Source: an uncultured Lachnospiraceae bacterium
GTDB lineage: Bacteria; Bacillota; Clostridia; Lachnospirales; Lachnospiraceae
Assembly (NCBI GenBank): GCA_910579935.1
Contig: CAJTVQ010000020.1
Coordinates: forward strand, 1 to 64,000
Direction of reading: 5' to 3'
Length of the DNA: 64,000 nt
The notes under the pieces are model-generated. The model was not told the origin of the DNA. It worked only from the letters and a program-made list of their open reading frames with translations, and ran no database searches. How positions within the stretch are numbered: position 1 is the first letter of the stretch; the number at the start of each line of letters is the position of its first letter. Position numbers and translations under genes: made by a program. Shown here in pieces: positions 8,849 to 18,048 of this stretch.

Positions 8849-9340
8849 ATGACAAATCCGACTTTATACCGTAAAAGAATCATACCCGAAGAGTGTATCC
8901 ACTTAAAAGACGACATCATCATTACATGCAATGAAGACATCATCCTGACCCGGTGGAATTCCCTCAAGCCAAAAAAAGATCTTCATCACGGCTATTCCTG
9001 TTACTTTTTGAAAAAGGGCTTCAAAGTAAGCCAGTTCCTGCGCGAAGACGACTCACTTCTGTACTGGTACTGCGACATTGTGGAATACATCTACGATAAC
9101 GCAGATAACTCGATGACATCTCTGGATCTGCTGGCCGACGTCATCGTCTATCCCAACGGTTTTGTCAAAGTCATGGATTTAGACGAACTGGCCATCACAC
9201 TGAATCAAGGCACACTCTCTCAGAATCTGCTGACCCAATGCTTAAACAGACTCAACGACCTGCTCCAGATCATATACAGAGGAGAATTCCACACCCTGCA
9301 AAAATACATAGAAGACTGCAATCCGCCGCTTCAGCCTTAA
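8849..9340 (+). CDS. DUF402 domain-containing protein
   Basis: The 163-residue protein resembles the DUF402 family (related to the nucleoside tri- and diphosphatase YgaC/Ntdp group). The family core is visible: a WCDIVEYIYD-like segment here reads YWYCDIVEYIYD (about residues 67-78), followed by DLLADVIVYPNGFVKVMDLDELA, the acidic strand pair typical of the fold. The chosen ATG at 8849 has an ATGAGG sequence at the right distance; in-frame codons upstream lack one. It is divergent from the atp operon. Whether it is an active phosphatase cannot be told from the sequence. Confidence 0.75.
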   Translation: MTNPTLYRKRIIPEECIHLKDDIIITCNEDIILTRWNSLKPKKDLHHGYSCYFLKKGFKVSQFLREDDSLLYWYCDIVEYIYDNADNSMTSLDLLADVIVYPNGFVKVMDLDELAITLNQGTLSQNLLTQCLNRLNDLLQIIYRGEFHTLQKYIEDCNPPLQP

Positions 9341-9396
9341 ATACAATCATAAGAGCGCTCGGAAAGCGGGCAGTGCATCCACGGCCGAAACCGCTG

Positions 9397-10569
9397 TTAA
9401 TAAAACACATGTCCCCCGATATTGATGCCGCTCAGCCCTTCTATCGGGGTACGGAAATACACACAGTTTCCAACATTCGTATTTCCCCGCATCGCTTCAT
9501 CGGCCGCATGGTAACAGCTGTCCGTTGCCTTATTATCGGCTAACGCAGCCGCCAGCCTTCCGCTTGCCACTGGCGAAAACTGTCCGCCCTGGTAGATCAC
9601 GCCGACTACGGAATCCGGATACACGGAACTCAATACACGGTTGATCACTACCGCCCCAACCGCTACCTGTCCGGCATAGCTTTCACCGCCTGCCTCACAG
9701 TAAATCAGGTTCGCCAGCAGATACCGGTCCCCCTCCGCAAAGCTGACTTCTGAAATATCTCTCCACGAAGACTGCGCCGCCAGTCTGGAAAGCCGGATTT
9801 CCTCGGCAAGTTTCGCCTGCAGATCCGCAATATTCTGCTCCTGTTCCTTTAACTTCTGTTCATAGGCGAGGGCCTCCGATTCCGCCTGGGAAATTTCATT
9901 GGTTTTCCCCGCCAGATTCTTTGATGTCTGACTGACCAGTCCTGACACCCTCTCTTTTTCTTCCTCCACCCGTACCTTATATTCGTCCAGCTCCCGTTTC
10001 TCTTCTTCCAGCTGCTGTTTCACCGCCTGTATCATTTCTTTCGTGGCGGTATATTCCTCCAGCTTCTTCCTGTCATAGGCGGAAAGCTGCTCGATATAGT
10101 CACTGCGGTTCAGAAAATCAGCCAGACTCGCCGATTCAAACAGCATATCCATCATTACATAATCCTGTGTTTCATAAATGAACTGAATGCGTTTTTTCAT
10201 GCACTCATACTGCCATTCCTCCGTAGCTTCCGCATCCGCCAGTTCCCTCTCCGTCGTTTCTATCTCTTTTCCCTTCTCTTCTATCTGACGCTCCAGCTCC
10301 GCAATATTGTCACTTACTTCCTGCAGCTGACCGTTCAGTGTATGGAGCTGCCCCTGAAGGGAGCTCTTCTGCTCATTGAGGGTATTCAGTTCCTCTTTTG
10401 TCTCACCCAGATTTTCCTCTGTTTCCTTTTTGGCATCTTCTGCTTCCTGCAGTTTCTTGCGGGTAGCTTCCGTGGCATACGCAGTCGATGTAACCGCCAT
10501 GGGAAAACCGCTTAACAGCAATACTCCTGCAAGGATTGCCGCCATATTCTGTTTTCCTGTACGTTTCAT
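9397..10569 (-). CDS. secreted coiled-coil cell wall hydrolase (SleB/CwlJ-type catalytic domain)
   Basis: A signal peptide (about residues 1-33, ending near TAYA) is followed by a long heptad-rich coiled coil (about residues 35-260), as in CwlO/PcsB-type proteins. The C-terminal domain (about residues 275-390) is a Hydrolase_2 (SleB/CwlJ) domain, with the conserved LANLIYCEAGGESYAGQVAV stretch, INRV and GNCVYFRTP. Members cut peptidoglycan, in spores acting as cortex-lytic enzymes; the coiled coil here suggests a vegetative, divisome- or ABC-regulated hydrolase, which is inference. ATG at 10569 has an AGGTGGGCGGA ribosome-binding site; a TTG start 14 codons upstream is less likely. Confidence 0.85.
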   Translation of the reverse strand: MKRTGKQNMAAILAGVLLLSGFPMAVTSTAYATEATRKKLQEAEDAKKETEENLGETKEELNTLNEQKSSLQGQLHTLNGQLQEVSDNIAELERQIEEKGKEIETTERELADAEATEEWQYECMKKRIQFIYETQDYVMMDMLFESASLADFLNRSDYIEQLSAYDRKKLEEYTATKEMIQAVKQQLEEEKRELDEYKVRVEEEKERVSGLVSQTSKNLAGKTNEISQAESEALAYEQKLKEQEQNIADLQAKLAEEIRLSRLAAQSSWRDISEVSFAEGDRYLLANLIYCEAGGESYAGQVAVGAVVINRVLSSVYPDSVVGVIYQGGQFSPVASGRLAAALADNKATDSCYHAADEAMRGNTNVGNCVYFRTPIEGLSGINIGGHVFY

Positions 10570-10611
10570 TCCGCCCACCTGCCTTTTACCAGATTCTAAA
10601 ACTTTTTTCAA

Positions 10612-11241
10612 TTATTTCGTGCCGAATATCCTGTCCCCTGCATCTCCCAGTCCCGGCACAATATATCCATGCTCATTCAGCTTCTCATCCAAAGCGCCGA
10701 TATATAGATCCACGTCCGGATGTGCTTCCTTCATCCTCTCCACACCCTCCGGTGCAGCAATGATACACATAAAATGAATATTCCTGCATCCTTTATCTTT
10801 TAACATCCGGATCGCTGCCACGGATGAACCGCCGGTTGCCAGCATCGGATCAACTACAAATATTTCCCGCTCCGCGCAATCGGCCGGAAGCTTGCAATAA
10901 TATTCCACCGGCTCTAAAGACTGCGGATCGCGGTACAAACCGATATGCCCTACTTTAACTGCCGGAATTAACGCCAGCACGCCGTCCACCATTCCCAAAC
11001 CAGCGCGCAGAATCGGAATAACCGCCATCTTCTTTCCTTTTAATTCTTTTACCACAGCCGGACAGACAGGCGTTTCTATCTGCACTTCGGAAAGCTGCAG
11101 GTTCCTGGTCGCCTCATAGCAGATCAGCATGGCAATCTCACTAATAGTCTGTCTGAAATCCTTTGTTCCCGTATCTTTCCTTCTGATATATCCGATTTTA
11201 TGCTGGATCAGCGGATGATCCATCACCATTATCTTTCCCAT
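10612..11241 (-). CDS. upp: uracil phosphoribosyltransferase
   Basis: Salvage enzyme that makes UMP from uracil and PRPP (209 aa from the chosen start). The uracil PRTase features are clear: ILRAGLGMVDGV (about residues 77-88), the PRPP loop VVDPMLATGGSSVAAI, and the C-terminal GYIVPGLGDAGDRIFGTK uracil-binding segment. ATG at 11241 follows AGCAGGAGCG; the frame stays open seven codons upstream. It follows rpiB closely, so the two are probably co-transcribed. Confidence 0.97.
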   Translation of the reverse strand: MGKIMVMDHPLIQHKIGYIRRKDTGTKDFRQTISEIAMLICYEATRNLQLSEVQIETPVCPAVVKELKGKKMAVIPILRAGLGMVDGVLALIPAVKVGHIGLYRDPQSLEPVEYYCKLPADCAEREIFVVDPMLATGGSSVAAIRMLKDKGCRNIHFMCIIAAPEGVERMKEAHPDVDLYIGALDEKLNEHGYIVPGLGDAGDRIFGTK

Positions 11242-11283
11242 TCCATCGCTCCTGCTTTCCATCCAACTTAATCTTCCCTGCTT

Positions 11284-11736
11284 TTATCTCATGGTCTCTT
11301 CTTCCAAAGCCTGAATTGCCGCCACTCTTCTGCAATGCTTTTCTTCGCCCGGGAACTGCGTATTCAGAAAGGTATCCACAATGCACAAAGCCAGATTCGT
11401 CCCCACAATGCCCGCACCAAGAGCCAGCACATTTGCATTGTTATGTTCCCTCGTCAATCTGGCAGACACGGTGTCCGAACAAAGCGCACAGCGGATTCCC
11501 TTTATTTTATTCGCCGTAATGGAAATCCCAATTCCGGTGGTGCAGATTACAATACCTTTATCACATTCCCCCGCCGCAACCGCTTTCGCCGCTGCGCTCC
11601 CGAATTCCGGATAGTCACAGGACTGGGTACTCATACAGCCAAAATCCCTGTACTCAATGCCTTTCTCCTCCAGATACTTAATAACCTCCTGTTTCAGACC
11701 ATATCCGCCATGGTCGCTTCCCAATGCCACTCGCAT
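11284..11736 (-). CDS. rpiB: ribose 5-phosphate isomerase B
   Basis: The 150-residue protein interconverts ribose 5-phosphate and ribulose 5-phosphate in the pentose phosphate pathway. The GSDHGGYGLK start, SCDYPEFG, CTTGIGISITANKIKGIRCAL and the EHNNANVLALGAGIVG segment are typical of the RpiB/LacAB family. It has an AAGGAGGATG ribosome-binding site and lies between the tsaC-like gene and upp. A LacA/LacB role is less likely because no second subunit is present. Confidence 0.95.
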   Translation of the reverse strand: MRVALGSDHGGYGLKQEVIKYLEEKGIEYRDFGCMSTQSCDYPEFGSAAAKAVAAGECDKGIVICTTGIGISITANKIKGIRCALCSDTVSARLTREHNNANVLALGAGIVGTNLALCIVDTFLNTQFPGEEKHCRRVAAIQALEEETMR

Positions 11737-11832
11737 GTTTTCATCCTCCTTTTTTTATTTTGCATCCGCCTTTCCGGTCTGCTGCCGTAAAAACATTCCT
11801 TGCATTTCCAACTCTCATTATCCTGCATTTAT

Positions 11833-12891
11833 CTATATCCGTTCCAGGCGGTGCCCTGCCGCTTTCAGCAGCCGGTTCATAATCGCCTGCCCGATTCCTT
11901 CTTCCTCCGAAGCGTCAAAACTCTCCGAATAAATTACCGTCACTCCCTCTTCGTCAAATTCACGCAGGATACGGTATAAGGCTCTCGCTATCGTGGTTTC
12001 CTCTTTTCGGCTGCCTGCACTCTTGACACTGTCCGCCAGATATCCTGCCACCGTATCGTCCGTTCCGATCACACCTACCTTCTCGCCCTTTTCCTGCATA
12101 CTCCTTGTCCGCCGGTTGATCTCATCCACCACCCGCTCCTGGGCGCCGCCGATAATCGTCAATTCCCCTTTCGGCGCATAGTGCCGGTATTTCATTCCCG
12201 GCGCTCTGGGCGGCTGTTTGGAACCGTCCTCCAATACAGCCCTGTCCACCCGGACTTCTCCCAAAACCTTTTCCAGCATTTCTTTTGTAATATAGCCCGG
12301 CCGCAGAATCAACGGAATCTCTTCCGTCAGATCCACGATCGTGGATTCCAGCCCTATCTGAATTTCCCCGCCATCGATGATCATCTCTATCCTGCCGTCC
12401 ATATCCTCCGTCACGTATTTTGCCAGCGTCGGGCTGGGCTTTCCTGACCGGTTGGCACTGGGCGCCGCCACATATCCGCCCGCCGCTTCTATAAAGGCCA
12501 GGGCCACTTTATGCCCCGGCATCCGCACTGCCACCGTATCCAATCCTCCTGTCGTCGCCCCCGGAACCCTGTCCGACTTCGGAAGCACCATGGTAAGCGG
12601 TCCCGGCCAAAAAGCATCCGCCAGCTTCCGTGCCGCATCTGGCACCTGCGCCGTAATAGGAGCCAGATCCTCTATCCGGCAGATATGCACGATCAGCGGA
12701 TTATCCGAGGGTCTTCCCTTTGCCCGGTATATCCGCTCCGAAGATTCTTCATTCAGCGCGTCCCCTCCCAGTCCGTATACCGTTTCCGTGGGAAAAGCCA
12801 CCAATCCGCCCTTTTTAATAATTTCTCCGGCTTTGCGCAGCATTTCCATATCTATCTTTTTCTCATCCATAGAGACTATTTGCGTTTTCAT
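11833..12891 (-). CDS. L-threonylcarbamoyladenylate synthase (Sua5/YwlC type)
   Basis: This 352-residue protein makes threonylcarbamoyl-AMP for t6A37 modification of tRNA. An N-terminal YrdC domain (about residues 12-205; GGLVAFPTETVYGLGGDA, KGRPSDNPLIVHI, PGPLTMVLP, APSANRSGKPSPT) is joined to the smaller C-terminal Sua5 domain (about 225-352), which starts after the linker with PRAPGMKYRHYAPKGEL. This two-domain form is usual in Firmicutes. It heads a run with rpiB and upp. Confidence 0.95.
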   Translation of the reverse strand: MKTQIVSMDEKKIDMEMLRKAGEIIKKGGLVAFPTETVYGLGGDALNEESSERIYRAKGRPSDNPLIVHICRIEDLAPITAQVPDAARKLADAFWPGPLTMVLPKSDRVPGATTGGLDTVAVRMPGHKVALAFIEAAGGYVAAPSANRSGKPSPTLAKYVTEDMDGRIEMIIDGGEIQIGLESTIVDLTEEIPLILRPGYITKEMLEKVLGEVRVDRAVLEDGSKQPPRAPGMKYRHYAPKGELTIIGGAQERVVDEINRRTRSMQEKGEKVGVIGTDDTVAGYLADSVKSAGSRKEETTIARALYRILREFDEEGVTVIYSESFDASEEEGIGQAIMNRLLKAAGHRLERI

Positions 12892-12956
12892 CTGAATTCA
12901 CCCTGTATAGTATAACATAAAGTCTTTTTTTTGTCTCTATTTTATATAATATACCA

Positions 12957-13000
12957 CAAAAATCCCCCAAGCCAACCGTTTTTTGGCTCAGGGGATTCTT
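12957..13000 (-). terminator. terminator after rhaA
   Basis: On the minus strand AATCCCCTGAGCCA, a 9-base loop and TGGCTTGGGGGATT are followed by TTTTT. It closes the rhamnose genes and separates them from the next operon. Confidence 0.8.
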
Positions 13001-13004
13001 ATTC

Positions 13005-14261
13005 TTACCGTTTCAGCAGAACATCCTGCTCATATTTCACAATTTCTTCAAACCACTTTCCATCTGCCAGCACACCGCATCTTTCACAGTACTCATTCCA
13101 GACATCGCCAAACGGATACGTTTTAATTTCTTCCTGCATAACCATCAATTCCGTCATGCGGTTCTCATCCTGCAGCTGCTTCATGGTTCCGTAAGGCATA
13201 CACATCGCATTGAGCAGCGCTTTCTGCCAGCTTCTGAATCCCACTACCCATGCGGAAACACGGTTGATGCTGGCATCAAAATAATCCAATGCCATAAATA
13301 CGCGTCCTAACGCATCATTTCTCACGATTTCCTTTGCCATTTCCTTTGTCTCGTCATCAAACAGCACAACATGGTCGCTGTCCCAGCGCACCGGTCTGGT
13401 AATATGCAGTGCGATTTCCGGATAAAAGCACAGCAGTGCCGGTATCTTATCGGATACCACCTCGGTAGGGTGATAATGCCCGTTATCCATCAGCGGCAGA
13501 CAGCCTTCGTGCGTTGCCGCATAACTTAATGTAAACTCGGCAGAACCGACCGTGTATGATTCCACCCCAATCCCGAACACTTTGGACTCCACGCAGGGCT
13601 TCACCATCTTCCTGTCATAAGGCTCGGACAGAATCTGCTCGATGGAATCCTTATACCGCAGCCTCGGCCCCATGCGGTCTGCCGGAATATCCTTATATCC
13701 GTCTCCGGTCCATATATTCATGACGCAGGGAATCCCTGTTTCGTTTGCAAAATACTGCGAAATACGCACACAGGCTTTTCCATGTTCAATCCAAAACTTT
13801 CTCGTCTCTTCATCGGGACTGGATAATGTCAGTCCGTCCTTTACCTTATCATGGGAGAAAAATGTAGGATTGAAATCAATTCCCATATTTCTCTCCTTTG
13901 CAAATTCCACCCACTTGGCAAAATGTTTCGGTTCCAGCTTATCCCTGTCCGCAAATTCACCCTCTTCAAAAATGGCATAGCTGGCATGCAGGTTCAGCTT
14001 CTTCGTTCCCGGCATAAGACTCAGTGCCTTGTCCATATCCAGCATCAGTTCCTGCGGCGTCTTCGCCTTTCCCGGATAATCGCCGGTTGTCTGGATACCG
14101 CCGGTCAGCGGGCCGTCATGGTCAAATCCGGTCACATCATCCCCCTGCCAGCAATGCAGGGCTACCGGAACTTTTTTCAGCGCTTCTATCACTGCGTCCG
14201 TATCCACTCCCAATGCCGCATACATTTTTTTTGCGTCTTCATAACGTTCTTTCTGATTCAT
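13005..14261 (-). CDS. rhaA: L-rhamnose isomerase
   Basis: Converts L-rhamnose to L-rhamnulose (418 aa, normal length). Family features include VALHCWQGDDVTGFDHDGPLT near residue 35, LNLHASYA, the MNIWTGDGYKDIPADR segment with metal and substrate ligands, and the HVVLFDDET stretch. It lies 125 bases after rhaB in the same orientation. A strong GAAGGTAGAAG precedes the ATG. No rhamnulose-1-phosphate aldolase gene (rhaD) is present nearby, so the pathway must be completed elsewhere. Confidence 0.97.
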   Translation of the reverse strand: MNQKERYEDAKKMYAALGVDTDAVIEALKKVPVALHCWQGDDVTGFDHDGPLTGGIQTTGDYPGKAKTPQELMLDMDKALSLMPGTKKLNLHASYAIFEEGEFADRDKLEPKHFAKWVEFAKERNMGIDFNPTFFSHDKVKDGLTLSSPDEETRKFWIEHGKACVRISQYFANETGIPCVMNIWTGDGYKDIPADRMGPRLRYKDSIEQILSEPYDRKMVKPCVESKVFGIGVESYTVGSAEFTLSYAATHEGCLPLMDNGHYHPTEVVSDKIPALLCFYPEIALHITRPVRWDSDHVVLFDDETKEMAKEIVRNDALGRVFMALDYFDASINRVSAWVVGFRSWQKALLNAMCMPYGTMKQLQDENRMTELMVMQEEIKTYPFGDVWNEYCERCGVLADGKWFEEIVKYEQDVLLKR

Positions 14262-14386
14262 CTTCTACCTTCTTTCTACGCTCCTGCGTTTGCTGTTGTG
14301 TTTGCTGCGTTGTGCCGTATTTCTTTCCTGCACTGCCGCACTGTCTTTTTTACTGTATTCCCAGATGCGTTTTCGCCTTACGGCAT

Positions 14387-15799
14387 TCAGCATCCCCTTT
14401 CCGGTTCGAATGTTTTGATCTCAAAAGAATCAAAGATCGCTTTCCGCGCTTCCCCCAGACTTGCGTATTCTCCGCTCTTCAGCAGCTGCACGGCCAGGTT
14501 TCCGATTGCCGTGGCTTCCGTAGGGCCGCTGTGAACCGTCCTGCCCGTCCTGTCCGCCGTAAGCTGGTTCAGGTAATCCGCATTTGCGCCCCCGCCCACG
14601 ATATGGATGCTGTCATAGCTTTTCCCTGTAATACTTTCGATTTCCTTCACGGTTTCCCCATAGCTTTCTGCCAGGCTCTGATAGATCACCGTTGCGATTT
14701 CCCCTACGCTCTCCGGTATCTTTTGTCCGCTCTCCCCGCAGACACGGCGTATCGCTTCCACCATGCTGTCCGGCGCCAGAAAACGTTCGTCATTTACGTC
14801 CACCCTGGATGGGAAATCTCTGCATTCCGCTGCCATTTCACACAGCTGCGCAAAGGAATATGCATCCTCATACTCATGCCGCACCGACTGAATCATCCAA
14901 AGCCCCATAATATTTTTCAGGAAACGGTATCTGTATTCATATCCGCCCTCATTGGTCAGATTCGCCTTCCTGCTTTCCTCCGAACAATTGGCTTCCTCCT
15001 GCTCCACGCCCATAAGCGACCATGTGCCGGAGCTTATATACAAAGCATCCTTTTGCGCCGGAACCGCCACGACCGCCGAAGCGGTATCATGGGTAGCCGT
15101 TTGGATCACCTGCAGGTTATAACCCACCTTTTCCACCATCTCTTCCGTAAGGCTGCCGACTTCCGTACCGGCCATGGTGATTTCCCCGAATATGGAAGAT
15201 TTGATTCCAAGCTTCCCTATCAATTCATAATCCCAATCCTTCGTCACCGGATTCACCAGCTGCGTCGTAGTCGCATTGGTGTATTCCGTCTTTGCGTTTC
15301 CTGTCAGGCGATACGCAAAATAATCAGGAATCAGCAGCATTTTTTCTGCCTGCTCCAAAACCTGCGGTTCCTGCTCTTTCACCGCAGTAAGCTGGTATAT
15401 CGTATTGAACATCTGCTTCTGGATTCCTGTCCTTGCATACAGTTCATGCAGCGGAATCGCCCTGTATACCACTTCGTCCATGCCCTGTGTGCGGGAATCT
15501 CTGTAGCCATAAGTATTGCCCGTCACCTTTCCGTCCCTATCCAGCAGGACATAATCCACCGCCCATGTATCAATTCCCATGCTGACAGGAATTTTGCCTA
15601 TCTCCCTGCATACTGCCATTCCCCTGACAATTTCCTGAAACAGCTTTTCCAGGTCCCAGCACAGATGACCGTCTTTTTTCACCATGCCGTTCTCGAAACG
15701 ATAAACCTCTTCCATCCGGATTTTTCCGTTTTCCACACAGCCAAGCATATGCCTTCCGCTGGAAGCCCCGATGTCTACTGCAAGATAATAATCTCCCAT
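14387..15799 (-). CDS. rhaB: rhamnulokinase
   Basis: FGGY-family sugar kinase (470 aa) that phosphorylates L-rhamnulose. The N-terminus YYLAVDIGASSGRHMLG is the phosphate-binding loop with the rhamnulokinase ASSGR form. GIDTWAVDYVLLD, THDTASAVVAVP and the C-terminal HIVGGGANADYLNQLTADRTGR adenine-binding motif follow in order. It lies between the AraC-type regulator and rhaA, and probably forms an operon with rhaA. Confidence 0.96.
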   Translation of the reverse strand: MGDYYLAVDIGASSGRHMLGCVENGKIRMEEVYRFENGMVKKDGHLCWDLEKLFQEIVRGMAVCREIGKIPVSMGIDTWAVDYVLLDRDGKVTGNTYGYRDSRTQGMDEVVYRAIPLHELYARTGIQKQMFNTIYQLTAVKEQEPQVLEQAEKMLLIPDYFAYRLTGNAKTEYTNATTTQLVNPVTKDWDYELIGKLGIKSSIFGEITMAGTEVGSLTEEMVEKVGYNLQVIQTATHDTASAVVAVPAQKDALYISSGTWSLMGVEQEEANCSEESRKANLTNEGGYEYRYRFLKNIMGLWMIQSVRHEYEDAYSFAQLCEMAAECRDFPSRVDVNDERFLAPDSMVEAIRRVCGESGQKIPESVGEIATVIYQSLAESYGETVKEIESITGKSYDSIHIVGGGANADYLNQLTADRTGRTVHSGPTEATAIGNLAVQLLKSGEYASLGEARKAIFDSFEIKTFEPERGC

Positions 15800-15953
15800 T
15801 CCGTTTCCTCCGTATTCGTTTCTTTGTTGCTCCGGAATTTAGTATAACATGAAAGATAAGCCTCTTTCAGATTCTTTGTTATCTGAAATACTGTCCTTAT
15901 TTTCCATTGCTGCATGGATTGGGCCGACATGATTTTTCACGATTTCTGCCGTT

Positions 15954-16937
15954 TCAAATCCGAATCTCCCCGTCTTCTTTATGGGCAAGCCGGTATTGGC
16001 GCGGCGTCATTCCGTATCTGCGCTTGAACTGCCGGTAAAAAAAGCTGATATTCTCGTATCCGACCTTTACCGCAATTTCGTCTGCAGGCAGTTCTGTTTC
16101 CACCAGATAAACAACTGCCTTTTGAAACCTCTTTCGTATCAAATGTTCCTGAAACGTATATCCGGTCTGATTTTTAATAATTTTGCTGAGGGCGGAAACC
16201 GTCAGATTAAAATCCCGCGCCACCTTGCTTAAACTGGCAGTCCGGTAAAAGGTATCTATATATTTCATCGTTGCCTGCACGACCACGTCCTTGTAGCTTT
16301 GGGACGAATTATGTTCCAGGCTTTCCATATGATTGATGAGATACAGAAATACCAGTCCCATGGAATACTGGTTGATTCCGTTTTCCTCCGGGTTGTCCTC
16401 GGTAATGGACAGCACCATGTTTTCCACCAGGTTTTCAATCGCCTTCTGGTTCCCAAGCCGGAATAAAAGGTAATGGGACACCGGATGGTTGTAGCGAAAC
16501 GTATTCAGCAGAAAATCCGCAATCACGTTATGTTCCTTCAGCATTTGCAGCGGAATGTCAAAAAATTCCGGCAGCGCAATGAAATTAATACCGATATCCC
16601 CGTACTCCGCACGTTTCACTCCATGACAGACATGCTGGTTCAAAAGCAGCATATCCCCCTGTTCCATGGCCAGTTCTTTTCCGTCTATGTAATGGGTAAT
16701 GGTTCCCTGACAGACATACATGATCTCAATGTAATTATGCCTGTGGGCGGGAAAATCGATAAACCGGCTGTGGGTACGGACCGTGATCAGCCGGTTTTCC
16801 CGCAGCAGCAGCCTCGCATCGACCTCAAAGACATCTTTCACCGTATAAATATCCCTTTTCACCGCATCCGTCCCGTTTCGATACGCCTGCTCCTCCGGTG
16901 ATATTTCCTGCAGTTTACGCATTAATCCGTCATCCAA
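15954..16937 (-). CDS. AraC-family transcriptional regulator, probable rhamnose regulator
   Basis: The 327-residue protein has an N-terminal cupin sensor region (about residues 50-140; FPAHRHNYIEIMYVCQGTI) and a C-terminal double helix-turn-helix (about 215-320; SLSKVARDFNLTVSALSKII and AVKVGYENISFFYRQFKRRYGMTPRQYR). It lies directly upstream of rhaB and rhaA in the same direction, so it likely controls rhamnose use in the manner of RhaS/RhaR, which is inference. The first codon is TTG and overlaps the preceding gene; ATG at 16922 is an alternative. Confidence 0.88.
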   Translation of the reverse strand: MDDGLMRKLQEISPEEQAYRNGTDAVKRDIYTVKDVFEVDARLLLRENRLITVRTHSRFIDFPAHRHNYIEIMYVCQGTITHYIDGKELAMEQGDMLLLNQHVCHGVKRAEYGDIGINFIALPEFFDIPLQMLKEHNVIADFLLNTFRYNHPVSHYLLFRLGNQKAIENLVENMVLSITEDNPEENGINQYSMGLVFLYLINHMESLEHNSSQSYKDVVVQATMKYIDTFYRTASLSKVARDFNLTVSALSKIIKNQTGYTFQEHLIRKRFQKAVVYLVETELPADEIAVKVGYENISFFYRQFKRRYGMTPRQYRLAHKEDGEIRI

Positions 16938-17958
16938 TCCGCAAACCCTCCGTTCTTCCTTCCCGCTGCGCCGCCCTGTTTATCCTCTCCACCAGCAATG
17001 CAGAATTTTTACTGGCCTTATCTATCTTTGCAATCTTTTTCTGATTCACATATAAAATAATGATCGCATCCTTTTCCTCCACGCGTGTGATATCCCGCAG
17101 GGCGTACGTTCTTACCCTGCCAACGGCATCCCTCACATGAATCTCCCGGTAAGTAACGGTAACTTTCCAAAACATTGCCTTCGTAAATTCTCCGATCCCG
17201 GCCGCAAACATCAGCAGGATCACAGCGTAATAGAAAAACCAGTAAGTTTCTTCCCTTAGTTCATTCCAGCAGAAAATACCTCCCACAAACATTCCGGTTC
17301 CCAACAGCAGACCAAAAACCGCACGGAACTTATCCGCTGCTGTTTCCGTGATGGCAAACTCATCCTTCCATTCATTAAGTTCCATTCCGCATTCAGTCAA
17401 AAAACCGCGTTCCAGCCTCTTTTCCGCTTTCATCCGTTCCAGCAGCAATTCAAAATTACTCATGTCCGAGTCAACACAAAAAAGCTTCTTCCCGTTGCGG
17501 TAGAAGATTAACTGCATCTTCCCGCCCACCCAGGCGGCTCCTCCCCGTCGCAGGTTTTCCACATACCGGACGGAAGTAATGTCACGGAATCTATATTGCC
17601 GGACAGGCAGAGGCAATTCATACCGGGTCATGACATCCGTCTCTACCTTCACTTCCGAGAGTATACAGAAAACAGCAGCAAGCATCACCATCAGGGCAAA
17701 CGCTAAAAAAATCGCCGCCCCAAACAAAACTCCCGGTTCCCGGATATCCTCCGTAAAAAGCAGCGGCACTGAGCCTGCATATGGCAGTACTGCCCCAACC
17801 GACAACAATACCGGCATTACAGGCGAATAACGCAGGAAAAAACACGTCTCATCCTCCACCCGCCGGGCCAGTCTCCTTTTCTTCCATTTTGCTGCCAAAA
17901 CAGGCGGCAAAAAAACCATAAGCGCGGCGCCGGCACAAAAAAGTATCTTAAAAGTCAA
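16930..17958 (-). CDS. membrane protein with tandem membrane-pair plus PH-like units
   Basis: I do not recognise a named family. The 342 residues look like an internal duplication: a membrane hairpin (about residues 5-115) followed by a cytosolic beta-rich region with YRFRDITSVRYVENL and LIFYRNGKKLFCVDSD, then a second hairpin (about 210-255) and a second beta-rich region with YREIHVRDAVG, TYALRDITRVEEKDAIIILYV. Such units resemble bacterial PH domains. It overlaps the AraC-type gene, so the two may be translationally coupled, but a link to rhamnose is not shown. Confidence 0.65.
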   Translation of the reverse strand: MTFKILFCAGAALMVFLPPVLAAKWKKRRLARRVEDETCFFLRYSPVMPVLLSVGAVLPYAGSVPLLFTEDIREPGVLFGAAIFLAFALMVMLAAVFCILSEVKVETDVMTRYELPLPVRQYRFRDITSVRYVENLRRGGAAWVGGKMQLIFYRNGKKLFCVDSDMSNFELLLERMKAEKRLERGFLTECGMELNEWKDEFAITETAADKFRAVFGLLLGTGMFVGGIFCWNELREETYWFFYYAVILLMFAAGIGEFTKAMFWKVTVTYREIHVRDAVGRVRTYALRDITRVEEKDAIIILYVNQKKIAKIDKASKNSALLVERINRAAQREGRTEGLRIG

Positions 17959-18048
17959 ATCAAACTCCTCCCATCGTACTTACAGGTAACCCGGCAGCCG
18001 GAATCGGAACACCGGGGATACTGCTGTCCGGCAGTCGGATACTTCCTG

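Noticed and set aside
14024..15847. Long open frame of 607 codons on the plus strand
   Set aside because: It lies antisense to rhaB and part of rhaA, which are clearly real; the translation is rich in His, Arg, Cys and Phe and has no family features.
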